Positions 1-10,394 are shown, counted from the stretch's first letter. The stretch is DNA of 64,000 nt from Nematopogon swammerdamellus (GCA_946902875.1 OX336345.1:23405395-23469394); one strand, 5' to 3'. The notes: a model not told the origin generated them from the letters alone. A program made the numbers and translations.

Positions 1-389
1 CATCACATTTGTTCAGCAGCAAAGCTGACACTGCCGAGTCGGCTAGTACCGTACGTACGTACGCACACACAACACAAGGCGGCAGCTGTGTCGTCGCTTT
101 ACAACTAGGGAGCGGGTAGTGCTGGAATGTTTACTAATTGAGAATCAGTCTTACAGTTTTGGGGAGTCAGCAGAACAATAGAACTTTGGCACTTATAATG
201 AAAATACTATTATCGTAAAATACACAAGAGCGGGAATTCACCATTTTGACATAGAAAATAAATTTGGCAATTCCTATTTTCAAGTTTTTCACTTCCTATC
301 ACATAAACCTATACGAGATACTTGCAAAATATTATAATGATGATATTAATAAGTGGAGAGACGGGTAGGTGCGGCCTCCTCCGGGCCGC
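1..389 (-). other. 3'UTR / downstream flank of the thymosin gene
   Basis: Non-coding. The minus strand has no AATAAA or ATTAAA here, so either a variant poly(A) signal is used or the 3' end lies outside the window. No repeat was recognised. Confidence 0.4.
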
Positions 390-529
390 CTAGGCGGTCT
401 TCTCCTGCTCGATGACGTCTTTGGTGGGCAGCGGGTTCTTCTCGCAGGTCACCGTGTGCTTCAGCTGCGCCGGGTTGAAGTTCTCGATGCCGTTCAGCAG
501 GTTGTTCTTATTCTTCTCCGCCTCGATCA
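390..529 (-). CDS. cib: Thymosin gene, last coding exon (repeat 5 and C-terminus)
   Basis: The acceptor TGTGCAG after a (GT)n stretch precedes 529. The exon has 45 sense codons after the split codon, then TAG at 390-392. It reads IEAEKNKNNLLNGIENFNPA then QLKHTVTCEKNPLPTKDVIE and ends QEKTA, close to the usual ciboulot C-terminus. Confidence 0.93.
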
Positions 530-3500
530 CTGCACACACACACACACCCAGTCAGTCAGGTTAGTCTGTCTGTTGTATGTACGTATTATGCCAGATTGTT
601 TCCTCTGTTTCAAAGGACATCCTCATTTCCTGCCCCAGAAACATATGTTGCCTATTTATTTTAAAATGAGAAGATGATATAATAGAAATATAATAAGTTT
701 TCTATCGCCCCTTGATTTGAAAAAATTTTACACTGGCGATATTGGTGATCGATCGGTCGACGGGCGTCACAGACTACTAAAGGATAAGGACAACATGTCG
801 TGACGACAGGATAGCCACCTCTCACCTTGGCACGGTCCTTACGCCGAATCATACTGTAGGTAACTCACCCTAAGTGGGCATGGAGGTGACATGCTGTCTG
901 ATAGTTATCATGTTCTAACACGTGGCACTGGCAGTCAGCGTTGTGCTGTAATTCGCCTGACTCTTCCAGCACAACATGATTACCTGCTAGGTAACCTGCT
1001 TGTCTGGCTCGTGATGCAGGTTGATGGTGTGATGTGCAGACCAGGTAGAGTTTGGCAAGGCTAAGTGCTAAGTATACAGTGCCGACGATTTATACCCATT
1101 AGAAATAAGGCTTATTGCAATGCAATATACATTTCTACGCTATGGCAAATTAATATTATCCCAGCTGGCAGTAAATAATGAACATTGAGCTTTAGAAAGA
1201 GACAATTCGGTTGTAGAGCGTCGTTCCTGTCGCACCAACTCACACATCTCTGCGTGACAGGGACGACGCTCTACAACCGTGTTGTCTCTTTCAAAAGCTT
1301 TTTGTTCATTATTTACTCCTGTGTACTGTACCCCATTATGAGATTGTAGGTAAGTATATTATATAGGATGTTCCGAATAAACCTGGATAAAAAGTCATTG
1401 ACCCAACATCTACCACAATATTCACACCACAATATACACCTGACTGAGCTGACTCGTGCGCCGTGCGTTCACCCCCCTTCTACTATGAGACACACGACGA
1501 GACGTAAGCGTAACGAATTTTGCGATAAATCTCATAGTTTTGTAAAGTATCGTTTGCAAATATCGCGTACATTGATAATCCGTTGTGTGTGAACTTTTAT
1601 CCAGATTTGTTTGGAACAGACCATAGACTAAGTTTTGCCAGAATGTGTTCACGGGTCTGTGGGCCGAGCGCCGACCGGTGGGTGAAGCGAAAGGAAGAAT
1701 AAAAAATAAAATGTGAGCAAGGAAGCGGCGGTGACCTTCGACGGGCGGCAATGGATTCTTCTCCTCGGTCGTGGCGTGCTTCATCTGAGTCTTGTCGAAG
1801 TGCTCCAGGCCGCTCAGGAGGTTCTGGTGCGCTTTCTCCGCGGCCATTACTGCCGTGCCGAGCGGAACACACAGGTGCACATGCAGCATGACGCATAAAC
1901 ATACATAATACAACTAGGAGCCATTCAGCAAACAGCGTGCGAGTCTAATGTAAAACAAACAAAAAGAAAAGGCGAAAAAGCATAATTATTATTAAATTAT
2001 TATTTTTAATTAACTAGTTTGGGTAATTATTTTATCAAATCTATTTTTAAGGTTTCGTACCCGTGAGGAACCCTATTACTAAGCGTACGCCGACTGTCTG
2101 TCCATCTGTCCTACCTTTAAAGTTAGGAGTTGAACTTTTTAAAGGGCTGCACATTTTGAACTGTAATAGGTAGCTAGCCGGTTGAAATTTTCACAGAAAT
2201 ATGTGTTATTTATTATGGCGGATATTCTAAAGCAATAATTTAAAAAATTAAAAATTAAGAGCGGGCAGGGGTCCCCATACAAACATGTTTTTTTCAACAT
2301 TGTTTAGTTTTGCTCTATGGTAAAAACAGTAATACTTGACAAGCGTAAAATTTGCTGCACACTGTGGGTGCACACTCGAAGGCCCGCATTTCATGCATCT
2401 GTTTCTCCCCGGAGTTGACTAAAATAGGCCAGACCCCACCCCCACCTCCGAGACGGATTTATACCGCGTTCCAAACAAAATGTATGATATCCGCGCTCGT
2501 CGACTACACGCAAGCGGAAACATTCAGAAGCCTCCCCTCCCCTGACAAAAACCGGGCCGCCCCACGCGCGGAGCGTTTTTTAGCGACTCGAGCGGAAACG
2601 GAGTGTCACTGCAGTTGAATGGGCTAGACTACAAGCGCGCCCACGTGACTACGTTCCGGTTTTCCAGCCACACCGGTGCGAGCGACAGAATGAGGAAATT
2701 TATTCCGGATACTTGTAGTCGAGCGCTGTAGGCGTGGCCCAGTTCTCGCCGGCTCGCCGGTTCCGGGGCGAAACGCTCAGAAACGCATGCATGAAGTCCG
2801 GGGCTTAAGCAAAACCACAAAAAAAACCGGGTCATACTGCCGTTACATGGCGGTACGGAACCCTCGGCGGGCGAGTCAGACTCGCACTTGGCCGGTTTCA
2901 AATATAAATACAACGAGATTGCATTTATAACTGAATCAGATATCGTGTTCCGAGAGTCCGCAACTCTGCCCGCAATGAAGTGTGAACGAGGGGAATGTAA
3001 AACGTTACAGCAATGTGCAAATGATTTGAATTGAATGTAATCATTGTTTATTTTAGATCACATAAACAAAATGTAGAAAATTGCCGCACAATCAAATGAG
3101 TAAGGACTGATTCATAATATTGATTGAGTCACGCAGAAAGCAGCATGTGTAAGAGGTGTGGTGCAATTCCATCACACTCAGGTAGCTTAAAGAATTTGCT
3201 GTTCTTTGTGATTTTAATATAATTTTTATGATTCATGCAAGAATTAAATAAACAGCCAACAAATAATATAAATTATAATCAATTAGTATTGCTTAATATA
3301 GGTAGCAAATCTAGCAGATAATAAATTATGACAGCACAACAACTTTATGCCGTAATAATTCTAAATCTAGCATAAGGTAACGTTAAAAACGAATTGGGCG
3401 AAAAATATTCTCCGAATATACAGCGTAGCGTAGTACATTGCAGCACAACACGTGGAGGATCCACCCTTCCATCGTACCGGTTACATATATAACTAGCTAT

Positions 3501-6500
3501 GCCCGCGGCTCCGCCCGCTCTCATATTTGACTTGTCTGCTTACCTCATAAGCCATTTAGCGTGATAGTAAGTAGCCTATAGTTGATGGGAAGAATCAAGC
3601 TATCCGTAGATTTTTTTTTTATTAAAATCGGTTCGGTGGTTCTCGAGTTATAAGCGGACAGACAGACAAACATACATACACTCAGACAGAAAGCAGAGGT
3701 TGGATTTTATTATAGTTAATATAGTATATATAATATATGTAACTTGGTTCCTTCGAGGAAAACATAAATAAGTAACAAAAACATAAAAGTACATACATAA
3801 AATGTGTCCCAAGAGAGTGTTACCAAGTTGTCACACTCTATACGTGATTGTGGACAGGAAAACGGAATGCGGGACGACGACACCAAGTAAGTCGGCTGAA
3901 AGCAGCGCTATAACAATACTAACCTGTACTCTTTTCTATTCTGTGATACTACTCTATGGGCACACAATATAAAAGAGTCTATGGGCGCAGAATAGAAAAG
4001 AGTACTGCCGTACTGCTATGGGTTCCGTACCGCTGAAGGCCGGGAGGACTGGAGGAAAATTGGTAGAGGCGCATGTCCAGCAGTGGACGCACACATGCTG
4101 AGTCAGTCAGACTGACATGACCACTGACTGTTCGTTCAGTTGGTAACAATGTTGTGTGACAGAATTTGTGAATTGTATGGGTTCTATTTATATTTTCCTC
4201 GAAGCTTTGTTCCGCCAACTTTTTTTAGGAAACTGAAAGGAACTTTTATTTTTTTCCTGAAAAATTGTGAGTTTATGACATGACACATTTTCACTTTACA
4301 TAGAAGAAAAAAATCTTAGAACTTAAATAAACCTGCTTTCGGGCAAGTATAAGAAAGGTGTAGGTATATTTTTAAGCAATTTATACAAAACGCCATGCAT
4401 AGCGGATGATATGCAGCGGTAGCGGGGGCAGCAGGTAGGGCCGGTGGTACCTATGTGCAGAAGCGATATTTGGCTCACGATGCTTTGTAAGCGCGGAAAT
4501 TTAAGCCGACGACGACCTTTCGGACTGGCGGCGCATGCGACGCCGTCAAATATCAAACGTCGTCGGTCTTAAAGTTCACGATCGCTTGCTGTATAACATC
4601 CATTGTAGACTAAAAACGAACCTTCTTTGTCTGGAAGAGGGTTCTTCTCTTGGGTGGTAGTGTGCTTGAGCTGGTTAGGGTCGAACTTCTCGATGCCGTC
4701 TATGAGGGTCTGCTGGCTCTTCTCTGCCGCCACGTCTGCGCGTACACAACACACACAACGCCAGTTAGGGGTTTTCCCAGTGGTCAGATTGATGGTCAGA
4801 CTAGTCTGGATAAAGGGAATGTTTTTCCCGTTGGCCTTTTTGATGGCATTTTTTATAATTTCCGATGAAACTCATACAACATATTAAGGTTTGTAGGTAT
4901 GACTGTTAAATAATTTTAATGTAAGTATTAATGTTAGGTCTGAAACCATGCAAATTCAAGTCACACTCATAAAAAACTTACAATATTAATCGATGTTTGT
5001 GTTAAAGCAAGTTATTGTCCTTAGTTGTGTCATTTATAGTTATTAGGTAAATAAAAATACAATAAGTTCCAAAGCAGCAAGGTTTATTGGCATATTTTTA
5101 TTGCAAAAATTGTCAAGCTTTAGTGGTGTGAATGTTTCGTTGCCCGCACCACCACACCGTCGCGTCGCTCGCAACGTTAGTAGTTTTCCTCGCGCGGTGA
5201 TGTTAGCGGATATTATGTGCGCGACTAATCTAAACAGGATAAAGTGTCCCGTATTGTCCCTTCACTGTTATTTAATTAGGAGCTTGTGCGAGAGCAGTTA
5301 GAGTTGCGGCATATTCAATCAAACTTATGTGAAATTTGCTGGCTCTGTGGGTAGCGATATCCCATAATCCCAGTGATTAGGCGAAAAACTAAATCTCTGA
5401 GCTGTGTTCACTTTCGCCTTGGGTAGCGAAACCGAATCTAATTCGCTCTCTCCTGTGAGGTCTTTGTACCGTGTGGGGCCGGTACTTTAAAAGAATAGCC
5501 CCACTGGATCTCTCCCCGTGTATCTCGTAAAAGGCGACTAAGGGATATGACTCCCTTCTTATATTACTAGGTGGTAGGGTTTAACCCGCCCGGGTTGGTA
5601 CCACCGCACTGAATGAAAGGTCGGTCGAAACGGCTATGTAAATAGTTTGTGTTTTCCGTCCAGTTCAGTGTAGCCGGCACGACCGAAGGGAAGGCTGACG
5701 TGGCACCAAGTTCACCCGGTGTTATGGGCTGACATCACGGATGTTGTAGGTGATGTAGCCAACCGTGTCAGTTTCCATAAAAAAAAAAAAAAAAAAACGT
5801 CTTGTTACCCGACTACGACGAAGCCAAAGGGAAGGGTTAAGTTTAGCGTAATGTATGTGACTATCTATGTCCTTACTCTACGGCCTAAAGTACTGGACCG
5901 ATTCTAATAAGTAATGTGTCATTGAGTTCGTCTTACTCACGCGAGTGTTATACTTACAGGTTATATTACCTACCACATTTTACATTTGTACACATAAGAA
6001 TAAAGCGCGGGCGTTAGGCGCCATATTGTCAAACTTTGAATATAAACCATATCTTCAAAACCCATCGATTGGGGTATCATAGTCAAGAGTTTGAAAAGGT
6101 GATTTAAAAAATATACCACACTCAATTAAATTAATTAGTTCAATGACCACACTTAATTATTTGGAACTAAAAGGAATTAAATAAAAAAAAAATGCCCGAT
6201 TACAGTATTTTAGATCAACTTTCCTTGTTAATTCCTTCGTTTTTCGTAGTCGGCTTTTATAAAATTTACGTTTTATTTTTTATTTAGCCACGGTTTCGCC
6301 GAGCGGAGCCATAATGGTACCCAACCCACCCAGGCGGCAGGCTTCGTGGTTTCAGCTGCGAAAAACTACACAAAATACTCCCTTGGGATACACGCTGGTT
6401 TCGCTACCCGGAATCGAAAGCCGCTTATAAGTACTTGATTGAATAGGCCTTTAGAGTGGAGCGAGCGGTAGAATCGAGCAAGCCAGCGACGACGTGCTCT

Positions 6501-8603
6501 GGGCTCTCGTTGCGCAGTTGTGGGGCGTTACCGGTACCTAATGCGTTAGGTAGAACAATTTTCTCGACGGTGTCGGTACGTCGGAGGGAGGAGGTCTGGA
6601 AGGTCTCCACGCCGGCCAGCAGGGCCGTGTGTTGCTTCTCTTGAGCTACATCTGGTGGAAACATCAACCGTCAACCGTCAGCCAGCACAACATTCGTCGG
6701 CGGCGGCGCCGATGCAGTTGTTGTTCTGTAACCCCCCGCTCGAAGGCCCCCGCGTCTTGTGTTGTCAATAGTTTACGAATATATAATGAAAGAAAGGCTT
6801 CACATCTCATTATTTCGTATTTAATGTTATAAATTATGTGGAGCTTAACACTCAAAGAAATATCTTCGAGACAAAGCTTGCACGTAAAATAATTAACGTG
6901 ACAATGGCTTTTTATTATAAAGAAAGAAAGTAAGTAGCCCGTATGTAAATGGTAAAAGCCAGCAAACCATATATGGGCGATGGATGGATGATGGTGAGGG
7001 AGGTGTATTATGAATTTATGAAGCATTGACGTGTGGTATTTATAAGACGAGTTGGTATTTGAATAGAAATTTTTTTTTTTTTTTTATGGAAACTGACACG
7101 ATTGGCTACATCACCTACAACATCCGTGATGTCAGCCCATAACACCGGATGAACTTGGTGCCACGTCAGTGCTTCCCTTCGGTCGCGCCGGCTACACTGA
7201 ACTGGACGGAAAACACAAACTATTTACATAGCCGTTTCGACCGACCTTTCATTCAATGCGGTGGTACCAACCCGGGCGGGTTAGACCCTACCACCTAGTA
7301 ATATAGAAGGGAGTCATATCCCTTAGTCGCCTTTTACGACATACACGGGGAGAGATGCAGTGGGGCTATTCTTTTAAAGTAGGTACCGGCCCCACACGGT
7401 ACATAACATACACACCACACATACATAACTACATAACATACACACCACACGCCGTATCCCGATAATCGGGGTAAGAAGAATAATCGGTGTTGTACTACAA
7501 GTATTCTCGTAAATTACAGCACAACACCGACCACCACGTTTAGCAAAGTATTCGGACAAGTTAACTCAGATCAGGCAGCAAGTAAGGCATGAAGGCCCGC
7601 CTGCTGCAAGACTCGGTGGAAACACCGTGCCGAGAGGTGGACAGCCGGCCCCACACAGTATTTGAGTAGTATATAAATATAATAAAAAACTTTATTGCAC
7701 ACAAACACAATTGACAGAAAACTGTAGGTACCTACCTGAAAGCAACAGAATAGAATACAGGAGTGCACAAAGGCGGACTTATCACTACAAGTGATCTCTT
7801 CTAGTAAAGTATATATATTTTGTATTAGGTAGGTATCAGTAATCGGTAACACCGCAATAAACGAAGGTCGGTCGAAATGGCTATGAAAATATTTCGTGTT
7901 TTATGTCCAGTTCAGTGTAGCCGACACGAACCAAATAAAGCACTGACATAAAAGCACCTGTTCACCTTGGTGTGATGTGCTGACATGGCGGTTGTAAATA
8001 AATAGTAGGTGAAGTGGCCAGCGAGTCAGGCTGGCTCCGGTTCTAGATAATTTTTTTTTTTTTATGGAAACTGACACGGTTGGCTACATCACCTACAACG
8101 TCCGTGATGTCAGCCCATAACACCGGGTGAACTAGGTGCCATGTCAGTGCTTCCCTTCGGTCGTGCCGGCTACACTGAACTGGACGGAAAACACCAACTA
8201 TTTATATAGCCGTTTCGACCGACGTTTCATTCAGTGCGGTGGTACCAACCCGGGCGGGTTGAACCCTACCACCAAGTAAGGTAAGAAGGGAAGGGCCCGA
8301 GGAAGGGACCTACAGTTTTACGTGGAATCCGAACCACGGTCAGCCTCCCAACGGTCGAGCGGTCACCCATTCAAGTACTGACCGCACCCAGCGTTACTTA
8401 AGATTCAATAGCGACAGTTGACTGTCTGCACCACTGAGCTATCGAGGCTGATAATACGCACCTTGCGCGGAGGGCAGGACGATCTTGACATTGGTGTTGC
8501 CGTCCTTGAGGCAGCTGGGGTTGAAGCCCTCGAGCTGCGACTTGAGGTCCACCGCCACCTTGGGCAGGTCCTTGAGGGAGGGGTTCTCGGTGGAGCAGGC
8601 CAT
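390..8603 (-). CDS. cib: Thymosin-beta / ciboulot-like actin-binding protein, five repeats (whole gene, five coding exons)
   Basis: Seen: five coding exons at 8462-8603, 6538-6651, 4622-4735, 1736-1849 and 390-529, all with GT/AG borders and all junctions in phase 1, join to 207 residues plus TAG. Each exon carries one thymosin/WH2 unit of about 38 residues: an amphipathic helix, then an LKHT-x-T-x-EKNPLP-type actin motif. Family knowledge: beta-thymosin and ciboulot proteins are cytoplasmic G-actin binders; multi-repeat forms can sequester monomers or support barbed-end growth. The opening (SLKDLPKVA, SQLEGFN) matches the ciboulot N-terminus, and the usual fly protein has three repeats, so this one has two extra. 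Inference: symmetric 114-nt exons allow in-frame skipping, so isoforms with two to five repeats are possible. A 5' non-coding exon must lie further upstream because an acceptor precedes the ATG. I saw no canonical AATAAA on the minus strand below position 390. Confidence 0.93.
530..1735 (-). other. Thymosin intron 4
   Basis: Intron between exons 4 and 5. It begins GT after 1736 and ends in a (GT)n tract and CAG at 530-531. It contains the hairpin MITE at 1169-1317; nothing else coding was seen. Confidence 0.8.
1169..1317. mobile_element. MITE-like hairpin, CAGTAAATAATG family, copy 1
   Basis: The arms are long imperfect inverted repeats running from AGTAAATAATGAAC at the left to GTTCATTATTTACT at the right. 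Between them are the paired blocks GGTTGTAGAGCGTCGTTCCT and GACAGGGACGACGCTCTACA. Related sequence recurs at 54803-54871 and 63306-63455. Confidence 0.75.
1736..1849 (-). CDS. cib: Thymosin gene, coding exon 4 (repeat 4)
   Basis: 114 nt, phase 1/1: acceptor CGGCAG before 1849, donor GAAG|GTCACC after 1736. It reads MAAEKAHQNLLSGLEHFDK then TQMKHATTEEKNPLPPVE. The actin motif is conserved with L to M in the first position. Confidence 0.92.
2044..2905 (-). mobile_element. Dispersed repeat (AAGTGCGAGTC...GGAACCCTA type), minus-strand composite copy
   Basis: Read on the minus strand it opens with CCGGCCAAGTGCGAGTCTGA at about 2900 and ends near 2044 with GTACG/GAACC motifs. The same ends bound copies at 22121-22440 and 18424-18659. 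The middle (about 2320-2800) is GC-rich and not shared with those copies, so this may be a longer variant or a composite. Confidence 0.5.
3491..3735 (+). repeat. Dispersed lepidopteran repeat fragment
   Basis: It starts CTAGCTATGCCCGCGGCTCC and ends with AGTTAATATAGTATATA, after an AAAATCGGTTCGGTGGTT block and a (GACA)n-rich stretch. I know this layout as a common dispersed repeat of moths and butterflies. No coding content. Confidence 0.5.
3991..4112 (+). repeat. LINE fragment (AAAATTGG...CAGCAGTGGACG type)
   Basis: It contains GGAGGAAAATTGGTAGAGGC and CATGTCCAGCAGTGGACGCA, a recurrent 3' piece of lepidopteran LINEs whose reverse-oriented counterparts are at 18868-18925 and 24599-24660. Intron of the thymosin gene. 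Confidence 0.45.
4622..4735 (-). CDS. cib: Thymosin gene, coding exon 3 (canonical repeat 3)
   Basis: 114 nt, phase 1/1: acceptor GCGCAG before 4735, donor GAAG|GTTCGT after 4622. It reads VAAEKSQQTLIDGIEKFDPN then QLKHTTTQEKNPLPDKE, a textbook thymosin-beta/WH2 unit with an intact LKHTxTxEKNPLP actin-binding motif. Confidence 0.93.
5467..5797 (+). mobile_element. SINE, shared-body family, copy with poly(A) tail
   Basis: The body includes CTAGGTGGTAGGGTTTAACC, GGTTGGTACCACCGCACTGA and AGTTCAGTGTAGCCGGCACG. It ends in CAGTTTCCAT plus an A run of about 20. Antisense copies lie at 7071-7403 and 8052-8449. The head (ACCGTGTGGGGCCGGTAC onwards) differs from the 5S/tRNA head of the 8.4-kb copy. 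It lies in the thymosin intron between exons 2 and 3. Confidence 0.75.
5798..6424. other. Intron sequence after the SINE, no gene seen
   Basis: It starts with GTTACCCGACTACGACGAAG, a piece that recurs near 60762, then AT-rich sequence. I see no exon or structured element here. Confidence 0.4.
6538..6651 (-). CDS. cib: Thymosin gene, coding exon 2 (degenerate repeat 2)
   Basis: 114 nt, phase 1 at both ends: acceptor CCACCAG before 6651, donor TTAG|GTACCG after 6538. It reads VAQEKQHTALLAGVETFQTS and then LRRTDTVEKIVLPNAL. The helix is recognisable, but the LKHTxT core is LRRTDT and NPLP is IVLP, so actin affinity may be changed. Being symmetric, the exon could be skipped without disturbing the frame. 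Confidence 0.85.
7071..7403 (-). mobile_element. SINE, shared-body family, antisense copy
   Basis: The T tract at 7071-7085 is the poly(A) of a minus-strand copy, followed by ATGGAAACTGACACGATTGG and the shared body. It ends near CGGCCCCACACGGTAC and matches 5467-5797 along its whole length. Confidence 0.75.
7861..8045 (+). mobile_element. SINE, shared-body family, diverged 5'-truncated copy
   Basis: It starts ACGAAGGTCGGTCGAAATGG and runs through CCAGTTCAGTGTAGCCGACA and GTGATGTGCTGACATGGCGG. It lies head-on to the intact antisense copy at 8052-8449. It is older than its neighbours, judging by mismatches. Confidence 0.6.
8052..8449 (-). mobile_element. Full-length SINE with mixed tRNA-like and 5S-rRNA-like head
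   Basis: On the minus strand it begins CCTCGATAGCTCAGTGGTGC (tRNA A-box-like). It then reads TTAAGTAACGCTGGGTGCGG and TCAGTACTTGAATGGGTGAC, closely resembling the 5S rRNA internal control region, followed by GGTTCGGATTCCACG (B-box-like). Next come the shared body (GTAGGTCCCTTCC, TTGGTACCACCGCACTGAAT) and a poly(A) of about 12. The 6-bp flanks GATAAT at 8046-8051 and 8450-8455 look like a target-site duplication. It lies about 12 bp past the exon 1 donor, in the same orientation as the gene. Confidence 0.75.
8462..8603 (-). CDS. cib: Thymosin gene, coding exon 1 (start codon, repeat 1)
   Basis: The ATG at 8601-8603 opens 47 codons plus one base; the donor AAG|GTGCGT follows 8462. The residues include LKDLPKVAVDLKSQLEGFN, the typical first ciboulot helix. 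The actin motif is divergent: LKDGNTNVKIVLPSAQ replaces LKHTxTxEKNPLP. An acceptor (GTTGCAG, exon from 8631) lies 28 nt upstream of the ATG, so the upstream 5'UTR is on a separate exon. A SINE begins about 12 bp after the donor. Confidence 0.9.
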
Positions 8604-8631
8604 CTTGCTGCGTGCGGGCTGCGCTCGGCGG
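8604..8631 (-). other. cib: 5'UTR part of the first coding exon, with splice acceptor
   Basis: On the minus strand a pyrimidine/G-rich stretch ends in GTTGCAG before 8631, followed by 28 nt of GC-rich leader up to the ATG. This implies at least one non-coding exon further upstream (higher coordinates). I could not place it. Confidence 0.6.
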
Positions 8632-9060
8632 CTGCAACACGCCACAACATGCGTTACACGCCGATGTTAGCCTTCCCGGGACATATGTACTAAGTGCAGT
8701 CCTTCACAAATAAGGTGGAAAAATGTAAGACAATAATTTTCTGTTATAATTTTTACGGCGAACTGTAAGAGTACTTTTTTTTATAGCAAATAACTTTAGT
8801 AAGCAATACTACACTAAAATGAGACAATTTGCACTCTCCGGGACAAAATTATCCTTTTCCCGGGACACGGGACATTGGAGCCTAGCCCGGGACAATCCCG
8901 GAAATCCCGGGCACCTGGCAAGCCTAATTACACGCGCGCACCTCTCACTCTCCGTATTTAAAGAATAAAGATTAAAGATAAAGCATGGACTAGAGAAATT
9001 ATCGCTAGATGGTCCATCAAATGCGTTCTGCATTGGAACACCGACGCGGTGTCACGATAA
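8632..9060. other. 5' side of the thymosin coding exon 1, no gene seen
   Basis: Non-coding. It has CCCGGGAC-rich stretches at 8668-8690 and 8860-8930 (CCCGGGACACGGGACA, ATCCCGGGCACCTGGCAAGC) that resemble a hAT-like end, but I found no matching target-site duplication. Confidence 0.35.
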
Positions 9061-9845
9061 TTTTTTTAATGTTTTTATGGAAACTGACACGGTTGGCTAC
9101 ATCACCTACAATTAGGGCTGCCATCCGTCCGGGTTTCCCCGGATTTGTCCTCTTTTTGAAGGCGTCCGGGGGCGTCCGGGGGGATTTTTTAAAGTAGTCC
9201 GGGTTACACGAAATTCAAAAATCCCGCCCACTGCATAACTCTATAATAGAGCTGACTGAACGAGAACGAACTACGAACGAACTTCGCTCGCTCAAACAAC
9301 GCGCGCTTTCGGGCGGGCGCGCCGCGCGAAATTAATTTTGGGAATACAGACTGTATCATCGCTGATAAAAACTAAATATAACTTTAAAGATATGAGTTGT
9401 GTTGAATTTCACAAATGTATCCTGTCCAAAAAATACTCCTTCAGGCGATTGGAAAAGCCGAAAAAATACAAGAAGTTGGAAGATAGGTACATAAACTACA
9501 TGATTTTACACCTAAGTTCGCATAATATTCAACGTTTTAAGATGCTGTACTTTGAATGTTTTTATAATTTCTCTGTCTAATTATTACTTTCTCAATTAAT
9601 AGTGAGTCACTAATAATGACTAATTTTTATTTCAAATTTAATATAACCATACCGCGATGTTTTATTGTCATGTCATAATAAGAAAAAAAAAACAATGTCC
9701 GGGTTTTTATATGAAAATCCGGGCTTTTGCTTCTTTTTGTCCTAGTTGATTTTAGACATGGCAGCCCTACCTACAATACAACATCTTTTGATGTCAGCCC
9801 ATAACACCGGGTGAACTAGGTGCCGCGTCAGTGCTTCCCTTCATT
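9061..9845 (-). mobile_element. SINE, shared-body family, split by a hAT-like element
   Basis: SINE tail sequence at 9061-9112 (TTTTTATGGAAACTGACACG) continues at 9778-9845 (GATGTCAGCCCATAACACCG). The 9113-9769 element and its duplicated 8-bp site lie between. Removing them restores the tail seen in other copies. Confidence 0.75.
9113..9769. mobile_element. hAT-like non-autonomous element, 657 bp
   Basis: The inverted ends TAGGGCTGCCAT and ATGGCAGCCCTA are flanked by identical 8-bp duplications CCTACAAT (9105-9112 and 9770-9777). The inside has GTCCGGG-rich subterminal blocks near both ends and an AT-rich middle with no transposase. Eight-bp duplications and the YAGGGNTG-type end are hAT hallmarks. 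It is inserted in the tail of a SINE. Confidence 0.85.
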
Positions 9846-10394
9846 TCATGTCGTTCATGTGTTTCAAAAAATTGCTAATAATCAACTTACAGCCATCGAC
9901 ATAGATATCAATGCTTACAGCACGCAGCTCTTTCGCGGCATATCGACATATACAACCAGATACAACCAATGAGAGTTCGCACAGATGTCGAAATCCTCTG
10001 CGATAAATGTAAAGTTAATCTAATGCAAATCTCAGCATAATACGGCGACACGGCAGATGCTTGGTCGTCCATACATAGTATCAACACAGATTACTTAATA
10101 GTTACTTCGTAACAGATAAATCACTCCATAGAAAATGTTCCTACCTTCGGGCTTTAATAGCCTACTCTTTCACAACGCCAATCGCTGCGTGCGAAAATGT
10201 ACCTTAAAGATCGAGTGTAAAGTGGTTATTGCTTTGCAGCTGCGCGCAGTTGCGTGGGCGAGCGTCTATGTATACTTCGCGCGGCTGACGAATTTCCACT
10301 GAAATAGACCGCCGGCGGCGGCCCGTCGAGCGGTAGGTAGTTAGCGCGCGCAAGTACATAGAATGCGTGAGGCCTGGTATCACTCCTGTTTGCC
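9846..10394. other. Non-coding, no gene seen
   Basis: AT-rich sequence followed by a GC-rich stretch near 10235-10340. No exon with consistent splice signals and no recognised repeat. Confidence 0.35.

Larger units (their letters stand above)
6652..8461 (-). other. Thymosin intron 1, largely SINE-derived
   Basis: Intron between coding exons 1 and 2. It is packed with shared-body SINE copies (7071-7403, 7861-8045, 8052-8449) and a duplicated 20-mer (ACATAACATACACACCACAC at 7401 and 7431). A stretch at 7660-7800 (ACTTTATTGCACACA...AAAGGCGGACTTATC) is a further dispersed repeat. Confidence 0.7.

Noticed and set aside
1597..1902. Minus-strand frames of 101-163 codons as separate genes
   Set aside because: They are read-through or shifted frames over thymosin exon 4; only the spliced 114-nt exon has family support.
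8350..8410. 5S rRNA gene
   Set aside because: Only the internal control region is similar; the 5' and 3' parts of 5S are missing and the segment is embedded in a SINE with a poly(A) tail.
8668..8932. hAT-like element around the CCCGGGAC-rich stretch
   Set aside because: The ends look partly inverse, but I could not find an 8-bp duplication or a clean boundary.
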